Of a DNA stretch of 64,000 nt, positions 12,701 to 22,248 are shown piece after piece; position 1 is the stretch's first letter, and the number at the start of each line of letters is the position of its first letter. Below the pieces are notes generated by a model. That model did no database searches. It saw only the letters and a program-made list of their open reading frames with translations, and had not been told where the DNA came from. Position numbers and translations under genes: made by a program. Source of the stretch: Apostichopus japonicus (Eukaryota; Echinodermata; Holothuroidea; Aspidochirotida; Stichopodidae); NCBI RefSeq assembly GCF_037975245.1, contig NC_092577.1:30593398-30657397 (forward strand). Direction: 5' to 3'.

Positions 12701-15700
12701 CTGTGACCTTTTAAATTTTACGAAAGAACCAGCAAAACACTTTCGAAAAATTCACGCGAAAATGGCAAATCGTGCTAAATGCATCTAATGTCATGTATAC
12801 AAGGCTCTAGTACATCCATTTATGAATAAACCGTTAGACCACATCTGGTGTTAAGCGGGGGGAAAAGAAAGTATTTTCTAGAATTTCCAAAAATACGGAA
12901 AAAATAATGTCCTACCATAGTTAAGTGTATAGCAAATAGCCTAACCACCACGTCTGTTACGGATCTCACTTAACTACGAAAACACAACCAATTGTATTTT
13001 GCGAACTTGACGTTTTCTACACGAACATGGAAATAATGTTAAGCATTAGTTAATCATGCCGTGTGGCCTAAAACATATTTTATTACAAGGTTTACTTTCA
13101 TAAAGATGGCCATAGCTTGATATCTTGTGCCGTGTATGAACTGTGCCTCGTGTATCATGGGGAATACTCCTTGCAACGTTTCTTGGAAACGTGCCAAAAA
13201 TGTTAACTAATAGGTGTTAGACAGGGGATGAGCGCGCAGTTGTTTGGCAAGGTACCTGGGCAAATTCTGAGCACATATACAGTATCCTACCGTAGTATTT
13301 AAGTTAGGTTAAACCCTACTGCAGTTGTAAACTGATGTACGTTTAGTGTGCGCTATTCATTGTTAGGCATTCTAGAAACGGGGCTTTGCCGAACGTTTTT
13401 TGTTTCATAATATCGGAGGTTCTGTAAGTTAAACTTTTTAAAGATTGTAAAACAGATTAAATCTCTTTTCATTTTATAACATAATACAGCTACTCTAACT
13501 TGTCATTTAAAATTTTTCATCAGCTTCGTGACAATTTAAATTCAAAAAGTTGTCAGTATTTTGCATCCTCAACTGCGAATTTTTTTATCGCCAGACACGC
13601 AAAAAATTCCATTTCCGGGGTCTTCGCCCCACCAGGGCCCTAGGGTGGTCCCCTGGACCCCCTGCCTCTATGCTCGGCATTTTCTCGCGATTTTCGCGAA
13701 CGTTTAAACGTTTAAACGAACGAAAAATCGGCCGTTTAAACGTTTAGGTCTTTAAACGAAAACTCACAGCCCTACTGCCGTATACATACAGTATTGCAGT
13801 ACATAGCATACAGCTATGCTATACTAGCACAACTGGTATTATAGTCAAAAGGATTCCATATCAATCAGTCTGTCAACCATTAGTACTAGTTACATTTCTA
13901 GCCTTCACTTTCATAATTTAAATTGTTTTCTTTTTTTTACTTTCTTGTTCTTCCTGTTTTTTGTTTTTTTTTGTCGTTTTGATACAGGAATACAGTAGGG
14001 CTCTCTTTATCCTAGCACAGGTCAGACCTTCTGGGCAATGACTAGACTGTTTACATCCAATGGAACATAGCTTCTTACTTCTTTATCAGTATTGCCTGGC
14101 CACAATGCTAATGGATACCAATAGTCAAAGTGAATCAAATGATTTCAGTTATCAGAATGGGTGTCTTTAATGGAGATCTATTTTGTAGGCTTTCCAGCTT
14201 AACTTAGGGTCCATAGCAATGACCCACCTACATACAGAAGTTGTAATGGTCAGTGTCAATAAAACCAAGTATTTGTTGGTGGTCCCAGATAGGATCTGAT
14301 CCAATAGTTTTGTTGTTTCCTAATAATTAGTTCATGAAGCTCTAGGTCATCCATTTATGATACAGGAAAACCTTAGCCAATCAGAGAGCTGCTAGTCCAA
14401 GTACTATAGCAGAGCTCTCCCTGCTCCACTCTCTGCATAATCCGGAGAAAATTTCAGTTAAAGGGGAGAAAATTTCTTTAACTGAAATCGACTCTCTCTA
14501 AGGTCAAATACCACATTTTTAGTTAGGAATGGTTTTCCCTGTCCATTTAAAAAAAAAAAAAATTATGTTTTTTTTATTTTGTTTTTGTTGATACCCTGTG
14601 GTTTCATCTCATGAGACCTCCTGCTAACAGCTCCCTGGGTGGCACTACTGACCTTAAAACTGAACTAATATTGAGGCTTGTCAGGTCAGAGTGAGAAATA
14701 GAGATGACAAATCCACACCACCCAAGTATAGTACCTGAAGTCTTTACTGTACATAATGGGTGTCATATGCACAGTGCCTCTACATGGACTCTACCAAGTA
14801 ACCCATCATCCCATTTTATAGGTTGGACAAAAATTTGAAGGATTGACCCTCAGAGTAAGAATGTGAGGGATGAACCATAGCTTACAGGTGTGTGTATTGT
14901 ATATGGTTGCATATACTGTACATACTGGGCTTAGAGACCCAGAGACTAGAGTTCAAAGTTGTCTGTATTGAGTTTGAAGGGGACTAGAATGATGCACTCA
15001 CTACTTTGAAATTTGTGTTTATATGTGATAGTACCAGGGAATAACTAATAAAACATAATGTAGCATCGAATATTATACAACACCTAATTGTATTCTGGTC
15101 ATTTGATTGGTCAATTGCTCGTTGATTGCATTCAAAATCTGCTCTATTCCACTCTCTGAAATAGAACCATGGGTTATACTTTTTTGATAGCACTTTTTCA
15201 ATGGTAAGAGAGCAGAGAAACCTGTCTGTTCAAAACAATCTGTTGCATGAGTGCATTTTACATCCAATTATATCTCAATTTGAAGGTGTTGTATAAAACA
15301 AATAATGAATGGTTTCCATTCGTGCAATAGTGCAAATATTTCATTCGTTGAAAGATCTTACAACTCATGAAATATTTGCACTATTGCACTCATAACCATT
15401 CATTATTTGTGTAATACTATGCAAAAATACAGTTAAGTCAAATTGCTATGCAATTATAATATTTCAGTTTTTGAACATGGGTAATGGTACAGTATTCTAA
15501 GAGATATTTCAAAGCATTCAAACCTGCTTCACAAACTTTGAACACTAAAATATACCCTGAGCATTAAGTAATGCAAAGCTGTAAACTGAGTTAAGGGAAG
15601 ACTAGAATGATAAACTCAAGTGTTGTTTTATATTTGATAGTACTTACTAAGTACTACAGAGAGCCTGTATATATTATATTGAGTTTGAAGGAGACTAGAA

Positions 15701-18700
15701 TGATGAACTCAGTATTGTGTTTAAAAGTGATAGTACTACAATAAAATTATCAGTGATACTCTCAGTTGCAATATATGCAAATGAGGACTATAAAGTTGCC
15801 AATCGAATTCAGTCTAGTAAGCAGTGAAATATAGGGAAACAAAGCTGTCCATCAATCTAGACCCAACACCTGTCCTCATTGGTTGAAAGACTGGAATGGA
15901 TACAGATAGGTTTGACATTAAAAGTAAAGTTCTATCCACACTGGTCAGGAAAGTTTTACTAAGTCTTACTTACAATCTCACCACACAACCACTATATCAA
16001 GTAGCACAGTTACTATGACTGTAAGGGCAACAAATTTACGGAAGAAACCTGCCACACCTGCCACAAGCTTAAATCTCTTTAATTCCCACTGATTGACAAG
16101 AGACTATAAAGGGTAGGTATGGTATCTAGTGTTCGACCGATAATCGGTTAGACAATCGGCATCGGGCCGATTATCAGACAATCGGTAAATAATCGGCATC
16201 GGCAAAATCCATTGCGCTACCGATTATTTGGAACCGATTATTACGTTCCACATAAAGGATTGTATTTTTCCGCGCTTTTGATACACCACAACCACAACGG
16301 GAGAAAATTTTGGATCATTCGATTCAATGCTATTCATAGCCGGGGAAGGTGCGCTAATCTACCGTGTAACGATATCGTAAGTCCCTCGCGTGAGTTTGTA
16401 CAAATGCTGTTCGATACACTATCCAGTTTTGGCAGTTAACATCATGCAGTATACCCGCGTAACAACATACAGTATACCCGCGATAAGCTTATGGGGACGC
16501 CATATTTTTTTTACTTCGCTTGTTGCATCTAACAAAACCACCTGTCATCATGTTAAACGATTGATAAGAAAGATTAATTGTCTATACTAAATATAAACAC
16601 CAAATCAATATACATTTGAACCACTTTGGCCGTTTCACCGTAGGTGAAAACTGGAAAGTGAAAACAATAACATTAGGCTTTGTTCATTGTGAGTTCTACG
16701 TACATAAGGCTAGTCCAGCTGAAGAACGGTTGAGCTTCAGAACTGTTAAGTTTGAAAATGTGCCCAAGACTTTACAAATGGCATAAAATGATGAAATCAA
16801 GGCTCCAAATACTCCTAAAAATCCCTAAACACGTTTGGCGACAGTCCTCAGTAGTTCTACTGCATTACAGTATTTTGTGATTAGGCAAACATTCTTACGC
16901 ATATTTTTGCGAAAAACCCGAAGCAACTTTTTTCCCATGCCGCATGTACCATACGTGCTAACAGTAACTAAACTCCTTACGGCAACCGACTAAAAGCAAG
17001 TCTGATTTCCAGTGACACGCCGCGACAAAGTCAATGGGACTTTAGTGTGTGATTTCTCCCACATGTAGTTAAGTCAATGGAGAAGCGCCATTGACTTACT
17101 GTGTATGATCATTTGAAACAACGTTCGTTCGATCGGAAGTTTTACCGCGCAGATGGTAATCATTGAAAACTTGAAGCAAACGTTCGGGATTGTTTTAATT
17201 TTCATAATAAAATAAAACTGTTAGCAAACTGCTTATCCACTAAAGAGCCTGTGTAAGAATATGTTATAAGTAATGTGGCGTTACATTTCGATCCTGCTAG
17301 GATCGAAACGTCAGGCCAACTTACTCTTAGGCCTACACATTATTTTTCATATCAGATTATATATTTCGATATCAGCTAACGAAATAACGAATATTTTATT
17401 AACGTGCGATATACTTTTTACTTTATTTACGTTGGAGTTGCAACACTGATAATGGTTTTAATAGCAGTTGTAAAAGCTGTCCCTTACTTTTTCGTTTTTC
17501 ATTTCGTAGCCAATGGCTACTATTTTTCCCCTTCTGTAGTCTGTACATTACTGTGTTGTGGCGGGATTGCAATATTGCGACTCCTTGTTATAATCGTACA
17601 TCGCCCTATGTATGTATTACAGTGTTCTTTACTTGCTCCGTTAATCTTTACTGTGAAAAGTTAGGTCGTTCATTTACATCTTTGATTGTATTGGCCTAGA
17701 AGTTGGTAATCATGCATAACACTAAATCATACATAGGCCAGTTCCACGAAAATTTTGAAATAATTGGTAATCGGCATGGGCCGATTGTCACAGGAATTAA
17801 TCGGTAATCGGTAAAACCGATTGTCATACAATCGGTCGAACACTAATGGTATCACACAACAAAACCCAGTGATGAAGTCTTCACCATAGATTGCAAATCA
17901 ATTTTCACATATGCATGTCACACAAATAAATATGGAGCAGGGGCATACTATACCAGTTAACCAGCTTGGAAGCAGAGTGTTGCTATGGGATCAAGCAGCT
18001 CTGTCATGGAGAAGTCTTACAAGACATCAAAGACGAAATCTAATCCCTGTGATGGTTGGAGAACAAATCTTGCCAGAAATCGAAGTAATCTGAGAGTAAA
18101 CAGTCCATCTTTGGTCTGAGGCCTTTGTGTATTACTAGCCAAGTTTTACAGTCTTTTTGCAACTCCTAAGGCTGAGGTTGCCAACCATAAAAATTCTTAA
18201 ATCTCTTGAATTGACAAGATGGCAGGTCAGAGCATTTTAATGTCTGTTAAGCCTTCTTTGCTCTCATCTGAAAAATGTTATGTCCCTGATGGCACCATTT
18301 TGCACTTTAATTTGTATTTTCACTCGCAAAGGTTCACTGTTGAGTGTTGACTGACCTCCATAGAGTTGGAAATCTTTGGAACTTCCTAAAAGTAGTGCAA
18401 CCGACTGTTTTTATATTCCTCTGTATGTTATGCCACATATACTGAATGACTCCACTGTAGAGTTAATAAACAAGTTTAACCCTACATGTTGTTGAGCTAA
18501 AATATTAAAAATAGAATAATAAATCACTGGTATAGTACAACTGTTTAGAGAGCATCTCAGTTTCAAAACCAGAGAGACAAGGCACATAATTGATAGCAAG
18601 GTACTGCAAAAACTTGTACACAATTCAAAGTCCCAACTATTTATTTGTAACACAAACTTTGAATATGAATTTGTGTCAAAAGATTATTATCTACAAAGAC

Positions 18701-21037
18701 CTGGGCTACAATACATGTTAGATCAGGTTTCCTCATTAAGAAGCATCAACAACCGATCAAATTGTAAAACTTGAATGGGCCACCTGCAACGTTTAATGTT
18801 AGTAACAGTCTAACAGAAGAGTATATAATTACAACAACTGTATAGATCAGTTGTACTTCTTGAAAGATTTGTAACCCTTTACATGATCATGGAAATGTTA
18901 AAAACACATTTAATTAAGTAGGGCATAGAACAATACATTGGCATGGGTGTTCAATGACAAATTCACACCAATATATAACCCCATAGACCAGACCCTACCA
19001 TACAGAAAACTTGGTTAGATGCTGAGGTTCACTGGTCCACCAGATGGGTAGATACCTCAAGTAGTGGTCACAGTAACAGGAATGTGTACGACAAATACAT
19101 GCCGGCCCTCGTAATGGTCTGAACATAAACTGGTCTGTGAGGAACTGCGTTCATCACTTGAACAGGGTTTGAAATCAACTTTCTGTTGTCTGCATTACCA
19201 CAGGGAAATACTAAACATAATTATTCTGGGATAGTGTGCATGTAATCATGGCATGATCTTTAGCAGCAGTTTTATGGAAATACAACTGTAGTACACATAT
19301 TTCCAGCCATATAAGGACTATATTTCCAAAAAAAGTGAAGTTGCATTCAACCACTAGGCAACTCTAGCAGGTCAAGAGTAATGCCTATATGGTCCCCAAC
19401 ATGCTAGAATATCCATCAATGGTCAGTTATGACTATAGACAATGTCTGGGACTGAAAGGTGAATATTTTGTAAACTTATCAACAAATTTATTATGTTAGA
19501 ATGAGAAACCAATCAACCCTGGACATGATTATGAAACTGATGAACAGCTGCTTACAAAATGTTGTTGTAGAAATAAGGGAAGTCATGTATAGTATGAGAC
19601 TATCGGGATAGTTTAGTGCTTACATATTTTTTGCAGCATTCTTTTGATTTTGTATGTTTACTTTGTCATAGGGTACTGAAGATATTCATAAAGTTATGTG
19701 TTAAACTAATTTACATTAACTTAGCCTAGGCCTAGGGACCTTTGCATTTGTGTAGCAGGAATCCTTGACGAAAAATCCAATATGCAAGCTGGGTATACCT
19801 ATAGCATAATGGATCTATAGTGCCATTCCGTCGTATGTTTCATACCCCCTTACCTTTCCGCCATAGGTTTTGATCCTTTCCGCCATGGCGGAAAGGCTCG
19901 AAACCTATGGCGAAAGGTCCATTTTAGAAATGGATTTTACCGTGGTGTGTACAGGAATGTATCAGTGAAATTTTCCTAGAATCACGTGGAAGGATAGGTA
20001 CACCGTCTTGCAATGTGACAGTTTGCAGGATAGACTAAATTGTAGTTACAAGATTAGGCAATTGATATAGTCTTTAATGTACAGGTTGATTGAATAGTTT
20101 TAATTGTAAGTTTGTAAGAGTCATAAACTATCTTCAAGTATATAATAGTTGGTTGAATAAATTGAATTAAATAAGGCTGATTATTTATTAAAAAGGCTGA
20201 TTCTGATTGTCCACTTAAATGACAGATTTTGTGGATTTTGCGGGCCTAGGTAGAGTGACGCAAAGCAATATACAGTGCATATACAATGCACCCACAATAA
20301 AGTGCACTTTCTGCCATACAAAAAGTGCTTTACCTCCATGGCAGTAACATGGCGGAATGACACCTTTTCTATGGTGGAAAGAGCACATTTTCTATTGCGG
20401 AAAGTACCGATGGCAGAATAACACGGCCCTCTTGCATAATTACTGTTTAGTTGTTAGACCTAACAATTGGACAATACATTATAAAGCTAAGTAACTTTTA
20501 ATCATTGTTGGTTAAGCCTGAAATGTATGTAGCCTAACTTAAGCTGGCCTAGCTTAAGTTAACGTAGGCCTGACTTAGTAAATAGTAAGTTAATATAGCC
20601 TAGGCCTAGGCCCAAAAAGTTAGGGTATAGGCTTAGCCTATGCCTTTTCTAAACGTTAGGCGAATAACCTAAATTTCAAACACAAACTGCGTATCATAGA
20701 ATTTAATGTTAATTATTCATGCACTACATAAACTTAATAATGATATTAACACTTCCTTACCTCCCAATCCTAAAGTTAGTGCGATTTGAACAACCTTGGC
20801 AGCATCCGCAGTTTCTACAATTGAGTTGGATAAAGTCTCCTGATCAGTTGTGACTGGCGGACATGGTGTTGCCCCTGAGGACGACCAATCAATGTCTATA
20901 GTCCCAGCGATCAGAATGAAGAAAAAAGTACATAAACATTCCCCAACCACACATCGGCAAAAATCTGCTGAACACCGACATCTTCTGCGCCTTCTTCTTC
21001 GGTCATGTGGCAATTCAAGATCTGCTGGGGGCTCCAT
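3551..21037 (-). CDS. Aquaporin (MIP family), complete five-exon coding region
   Basis: Major intrinsic protein channel for water or small neutral solutes in a cell membrane. Joining 21037-20761, 10931-10769, 7460-7256, 5060-4965 and 3748-3551 on the minus strand gives 312 residues. All junctions are GT-AG with phases 1, 2, 0, 0. Residues 13-19 are a run of arginines, followed by TM1 at about 29-51 and TM2 at about 81-100. The first half-helix carries SGAHMNPAVT (NPA at 109-111). TM4 is at about 171-189, TM5 at about 200-215, and the second half-helix carries TGANMNPVRT (NPV at 224-226, R227). TM6 is at about 248-267, followed by a 45-residue cytosolic tail. Gapless alignment of the pore segments with AQP1 puts L89, T212, A221 and R227 at the selectivity filter, where AQP1 has F, H, C and R. 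The start has a good context (A at -3, G at +4). The fold and orthodox-AQP-like grouping are clear, but the subfamily and solute are unknown. Confidence 0.93.
3838..4010. repeat. Degenerate TATGT/TATAT repeat
   Basis: An irregular array of TGTTATATTA and TATGTTATG units just inside intron 4 of the aquaporin. It produces overlapping tyrosine/leucine-rich open frames on the plus strand that are artefacts. Confidence 0.8.
4965..5060 (-). CDS. Aquaporin exon 4 (second NPA box, NPV)
   Basis: The acceptor TTTCAG precedes TTTTCATTC and the donor is TTAGAG|GTAACA. The 96 bases give residues 216-247 with FTGANMNPVRTVAPA. The codon for valine in NPV is GTC, one base from alanine GCC. The conserved pore arginine follows directly. 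Confidence 0.92.
5190..5220. repeat. CT microsatellite
   Basis: A run of CT dinucleotides in aquaporin intron 3. Confidence 0.85.
5570..6250. other. Aquaporin intron 3 spacer, possible degenerate repeats
   Basis: Several loosely similar blocks occur here, such as GGGATATTCTATCTAC, GGGTAGAATAAGTTTACC and GGGATAGAATTAGTTTG. They look like remains of an old repeat of roughly 100 bases. No exon is seen. Confidence 0.25.
6827..7180. mobile_element. Non-autonomous hAT-type MITE (354 bp)
   Basis: The ends CAGGGGTGGGCAAC and GTTGCCCAATCCAG are inverted repeats. The copy is flanked by the identical 8-bp duplication CATTAGGG at 6819-6826 and 7181-7188. CAGGG-type ends with 8-bp duplications are typical of hAT transposons. 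It has no transposase and lies in aquaporin intron 3, about 75 bp from exon 3. Confidence 0.9.
7256..7460 (-). CDS. Aquaporin exon 3 (TM4-TM5)
   Basis: The acceptor TCTCGTCAG precedes GTTTCTTCC. Encodes residues 147-215, including the TM4 stretch FGMELLTTFLFVFAFLAS and the TM5 stretch QALQIGLAYCLVTLWG. The donor GGGGT|GTAAGT ends it in phase 0. T212 occupies the position of the AQP1 filter histidine. Confidence 0.93.
8903..8979. repeat. 19-bp tandem repeat, four copies
   Basis: The unit GCATATTTGGGAGGGGGTA recurs four times with one G-to-A change. It lies in aquaporin intron 2. The G5 runs could form a G-quadruplex. Confidence 0.9.
10491..10630 (+). repeat. Dispersed repeat with CGACCGG hairpin, copy 1
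   Basis: Shares the start GAATGAGAAGGA, the hairpin CGACCGG(n)CCGGTCG, and the end ACAGGTAAGCGAG with a second copy at 42348-42475. The two copies differ in the loop and at many positions between. The family is unknown. The end resembles a splice donor (CAG|GTAAG), but no coding potential is seen. Confidence 0.6.
10769..10931 (-). CDS. Aquaporin exon 2 (first NPA box)
   Basis: The acceptor CTTTTCACAG precedes TT, which completes codon 93. Encodes residues 93-146 and two bases of 147: the end of TM2, the ISGAHMNPAVTVAF half-helix and TM3 (about 124-145). The donor CATGG|GTAAGT leaves phase 2. The exon is too short to give a long open frame. Confidence 0.92.
10955..11275 (-). mobile_element. 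tRNA-derived SINE, minus orientation
   Basis: On the minus strand it starts with a tRNA-like head (GGCTAAGGCGTCGGACTTG). It continues with a GCACTTTGAGACC tract and ends in AAAGCGCTATATAGAA followed by AT-rich sequence. The arrangement matches the SINE at 26039-26390, which ends GCGCTATATAAGAA. It lies just upstream of aquaporin exon 2, within intron 1. Confidence 0.7.
11678..12099. repeat. Long near-perfect palindrome (about 422 bp)
   Basis: The left arm (11678 to about 11893) and right arm (about 11902-12099) are inverted copies. Shared segments include ACACATGTGACTAGTCTA, ATAATTATGTAGAGCTGC and GGATACAGCAGTC. The spacer at the centre is about 8 bp. By eye the arms are roughly 90% identical with small indels. 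It is probably a foldback element or MITE. Confidence 0.88.
12141..13774. mobile_element. Non-autonomous hAT-type element (1.63 kb)
   Basis: The ends TAGTGCTGTG and CTCACAGCCCTA are inverted repeats. The flanking 8-bp duplication CTGCCGTA is at 12133-12140 and 13775-13782. Near both ends the motif CGTTTAAACG is repeated, as expected for subterminal transposase-binding sites. The interior has no transposase; its short open frames (for example 13550-13747) resemble no protein I know. It is inserted in aquaporin intron 1 beside the palindrome. Confidence 0.88.
15073..15296. repeat. Possible short MITE with 13-bp inverted ends
   Basis: TTATACAACACCT at 15073-15085 is the exact reverse complement of AGGTGTTGTATAA at 15284-15296. 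No clear target duplication was found, so its identity as a transposon is tentative. Confidence 0.45.
15298..15410. repeat. Hairpin with about 45-bp stem
   Basis: The left arm starts ACAAATAATGAATGGT and ends CAAATATTTCAT at 15344. The right arm (15367-15410) is its reverse complement with few mismatches, around a loop of about 22 bases. It could be a MITE core or a structured intronic RNA. Confidence 0.8.
16127..17845. mobile_element. Non-autonomous hAT-type element (1.72 kb)
   Basis: The ends TAGTGTTCGACCGAT and ATCGGTCGAACACTA are perfect inverted repeats. The flanking 8-bp duplication ATGGTATC is at 16119-16126 and 17846-17853. AATCGG/CCGATT is repeated many times in the last 70-100 bases of each end. 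The interior has no transposase; the 86-codon hydrophobic open frame at 17404-17664 is unsupported as a gene. It lies in aquaporin intron 1. Confidence 0.92.
17854..20758. other. Aquaporin intron 1, promoter-side part
   Basis: No exon is seen. It contains the palindrome at 19852-19918, related GTG(T/C)CATTCCGCCAT-like motifs to about 20430, and TAGGCCTA-like motifs at 20515-20650. Confidence 0.5.
19852..19918. repeat. 67-bp palindrome centred on CGCCATGGCG
   Basis: The core CTTTCCGCCATGGCGGAAAG is a perfect palindrome. The outer arms ACCTTTCCGCCATAGGTTT and AAACCTATGGCGAAAGGT pair with one indel. Confidence 0.85.
20761..21037 (-). CDS. Aquaporin exon 1
   Basis: Encodes residues 1-92 plus the first base of codon 93. 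It holds the cytosolic N-terminus with its arginine run, TM1, a long extracellular loop (about 52-78) rich in S, T and D, and the start of TM2. The donor GGGAG|GTAAGG ends it in phase 1. The open frame continues a short way past the donor into intron sequence, which is not conserved with the family. Confidence 0.92.
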
Positions 21038-22107
21038 TTTTGGTGCCTTCCTGAAAACAGTTTTCAGCCTTACCAGCGTAGGCTAAGCTTTAGACCAGTA
21101 GCCTGTAGAATGATGGTAACTCACAACAAGTTCGGCTACCTTACATACGTCTTCTAGATACTATACTAACGCGTTATATTTACAGGAGTCGCACAATCTT
21201 CATACATTACTTACAAAAAGTTAGTTATAAATGTGTATATATTGAGAACAAGGTTACATGTGATCAATCAGGATATTTTAACTCAGTTTACTTGAATTAT
21301 GCGTGTTATCTACAACTTCAAACTGATTACGAGGGAAACGTCCTGAAATTCAAACGAATTGTTTCTTTCTTAAGAACTGCACAAACGTTGTTCACAAGAT
21401 GAGATACATAGGTTATCCAGTTGTAGTAAACTTGTCAACACTTGTAAATGCATCGGAATGTATGCGTATGATTACACACAGTCCAGACAGTCACAGCAAC
21501 GCTTGATAAAGTAGAGGACGCTATCTCACTTTCATAAAATGTATTCGTATTATCACTCGGTGATATCAAAAGCTAACTGAAGCCATAGCAGATGTGCTGT
21601 CGGCAGTTCTTGTTTAATTTCATTTTCTAGTTGGAACTGTGGTATAGTTGAGGTAGAACATAATTCTATCAAACTGCTGACTTTGCATATACAGCGGTAT
21701 CAGTAGGGAGATCTAGCGTCGATGATCTAGGTATGACTGGTGCATAGGCTTGAGTACCGTAAATATTTCTTTCCACACACGCTTACACTTCAAATATACC
21801 ATTTTAAGACGTCTAAATTTCATTTTTTCCCCTTTGTTGTGGAGGGGAGCTAAAGATCCACAGACCCCTATATGGGAATTGACTTCAACGACCACAATGC
21901 CATTCCTACTTTGTTAAACTCTGCATCCTGTTCCGAGCCATTCCAATAAAGTTCACAATTGGTCGAGTCGGGTAGACTGCAACTCACAACTGGGGAAATC
22001 CCTAATTGTTTACATTGCGTAACTCATACCTTTGCGTAAAGATCAATCGAACACTAGCACTAGTAGTAACACGCAGGGCTGTGTCTTAAGTTAAAGAACT
22101 GATAGAA
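21038..22107. promoter_or_regulatory. Divergent promoter interval between aquaporin and PSMF1
   Basis: The two start codons lie 1,070 bp apart in head-to-head orientation, so both 5' UTRs and both promoters should be here unless 5' non-coding exons exist. A CCAAT box (21943-21947) and an inverted one (ATTGG, 21958-21962) lie about 150 bp before the PSMF1 ATG. No clear TATA box is seen at a fitting place for either gene. Whether the genes share regulation is inference. Confidence 0.6.
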
Positions 22108-22248
22108 ATGGCTACTTGTCCAGGATTAGAATTGTTCTACAGTGGTATCCAAAATCAGGTTAACACCCAGCACGACTGCATCGTCGCCTTCATCCATTGG
22201 CATTTTGTTCAAAAAGGTTTTAAGTGCATCGGAGTTGGTGAAGAAGGG
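22108..22248 (+). CDS. PSMF1: PSMF1 exon 1
   Basis: Encodes residues 1-47, the first helix and strand of the FP domain (HDCIVAFIHWHFVQKGFKCI). The donor is GAAGGG|GTAGGC, phase 0. The frame stays open into the intron. Confidence 0.92.

Larger units (their letters stand above)
13783..16118. other. Aquaporin intron 1, middle part
   Basis: AT-rich sequence with poly-T tracts and two adjacent inverted repeats (15073-15417). Short phrases such as GTTTGAAGG(G/A)GACTAGAATGATG recur near 14970 and 15690, showing old local duplication. No exon is seen. Confidence 0.5.

Noticed and set aside
17404-17664. 86-codon hydrophobic open frame
   Set aside because: It sits inside a hAT-type element without transposase and is AT-driven; there is no homology I can name.
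10931-20761. Missing small aquaporin exon between exons 1 and 2
   Set aside because: At first the TM2 end seemed absent, but an upstream acceptor (CTTTTCACAG) extends exon 2 and restores the sequence in phase.
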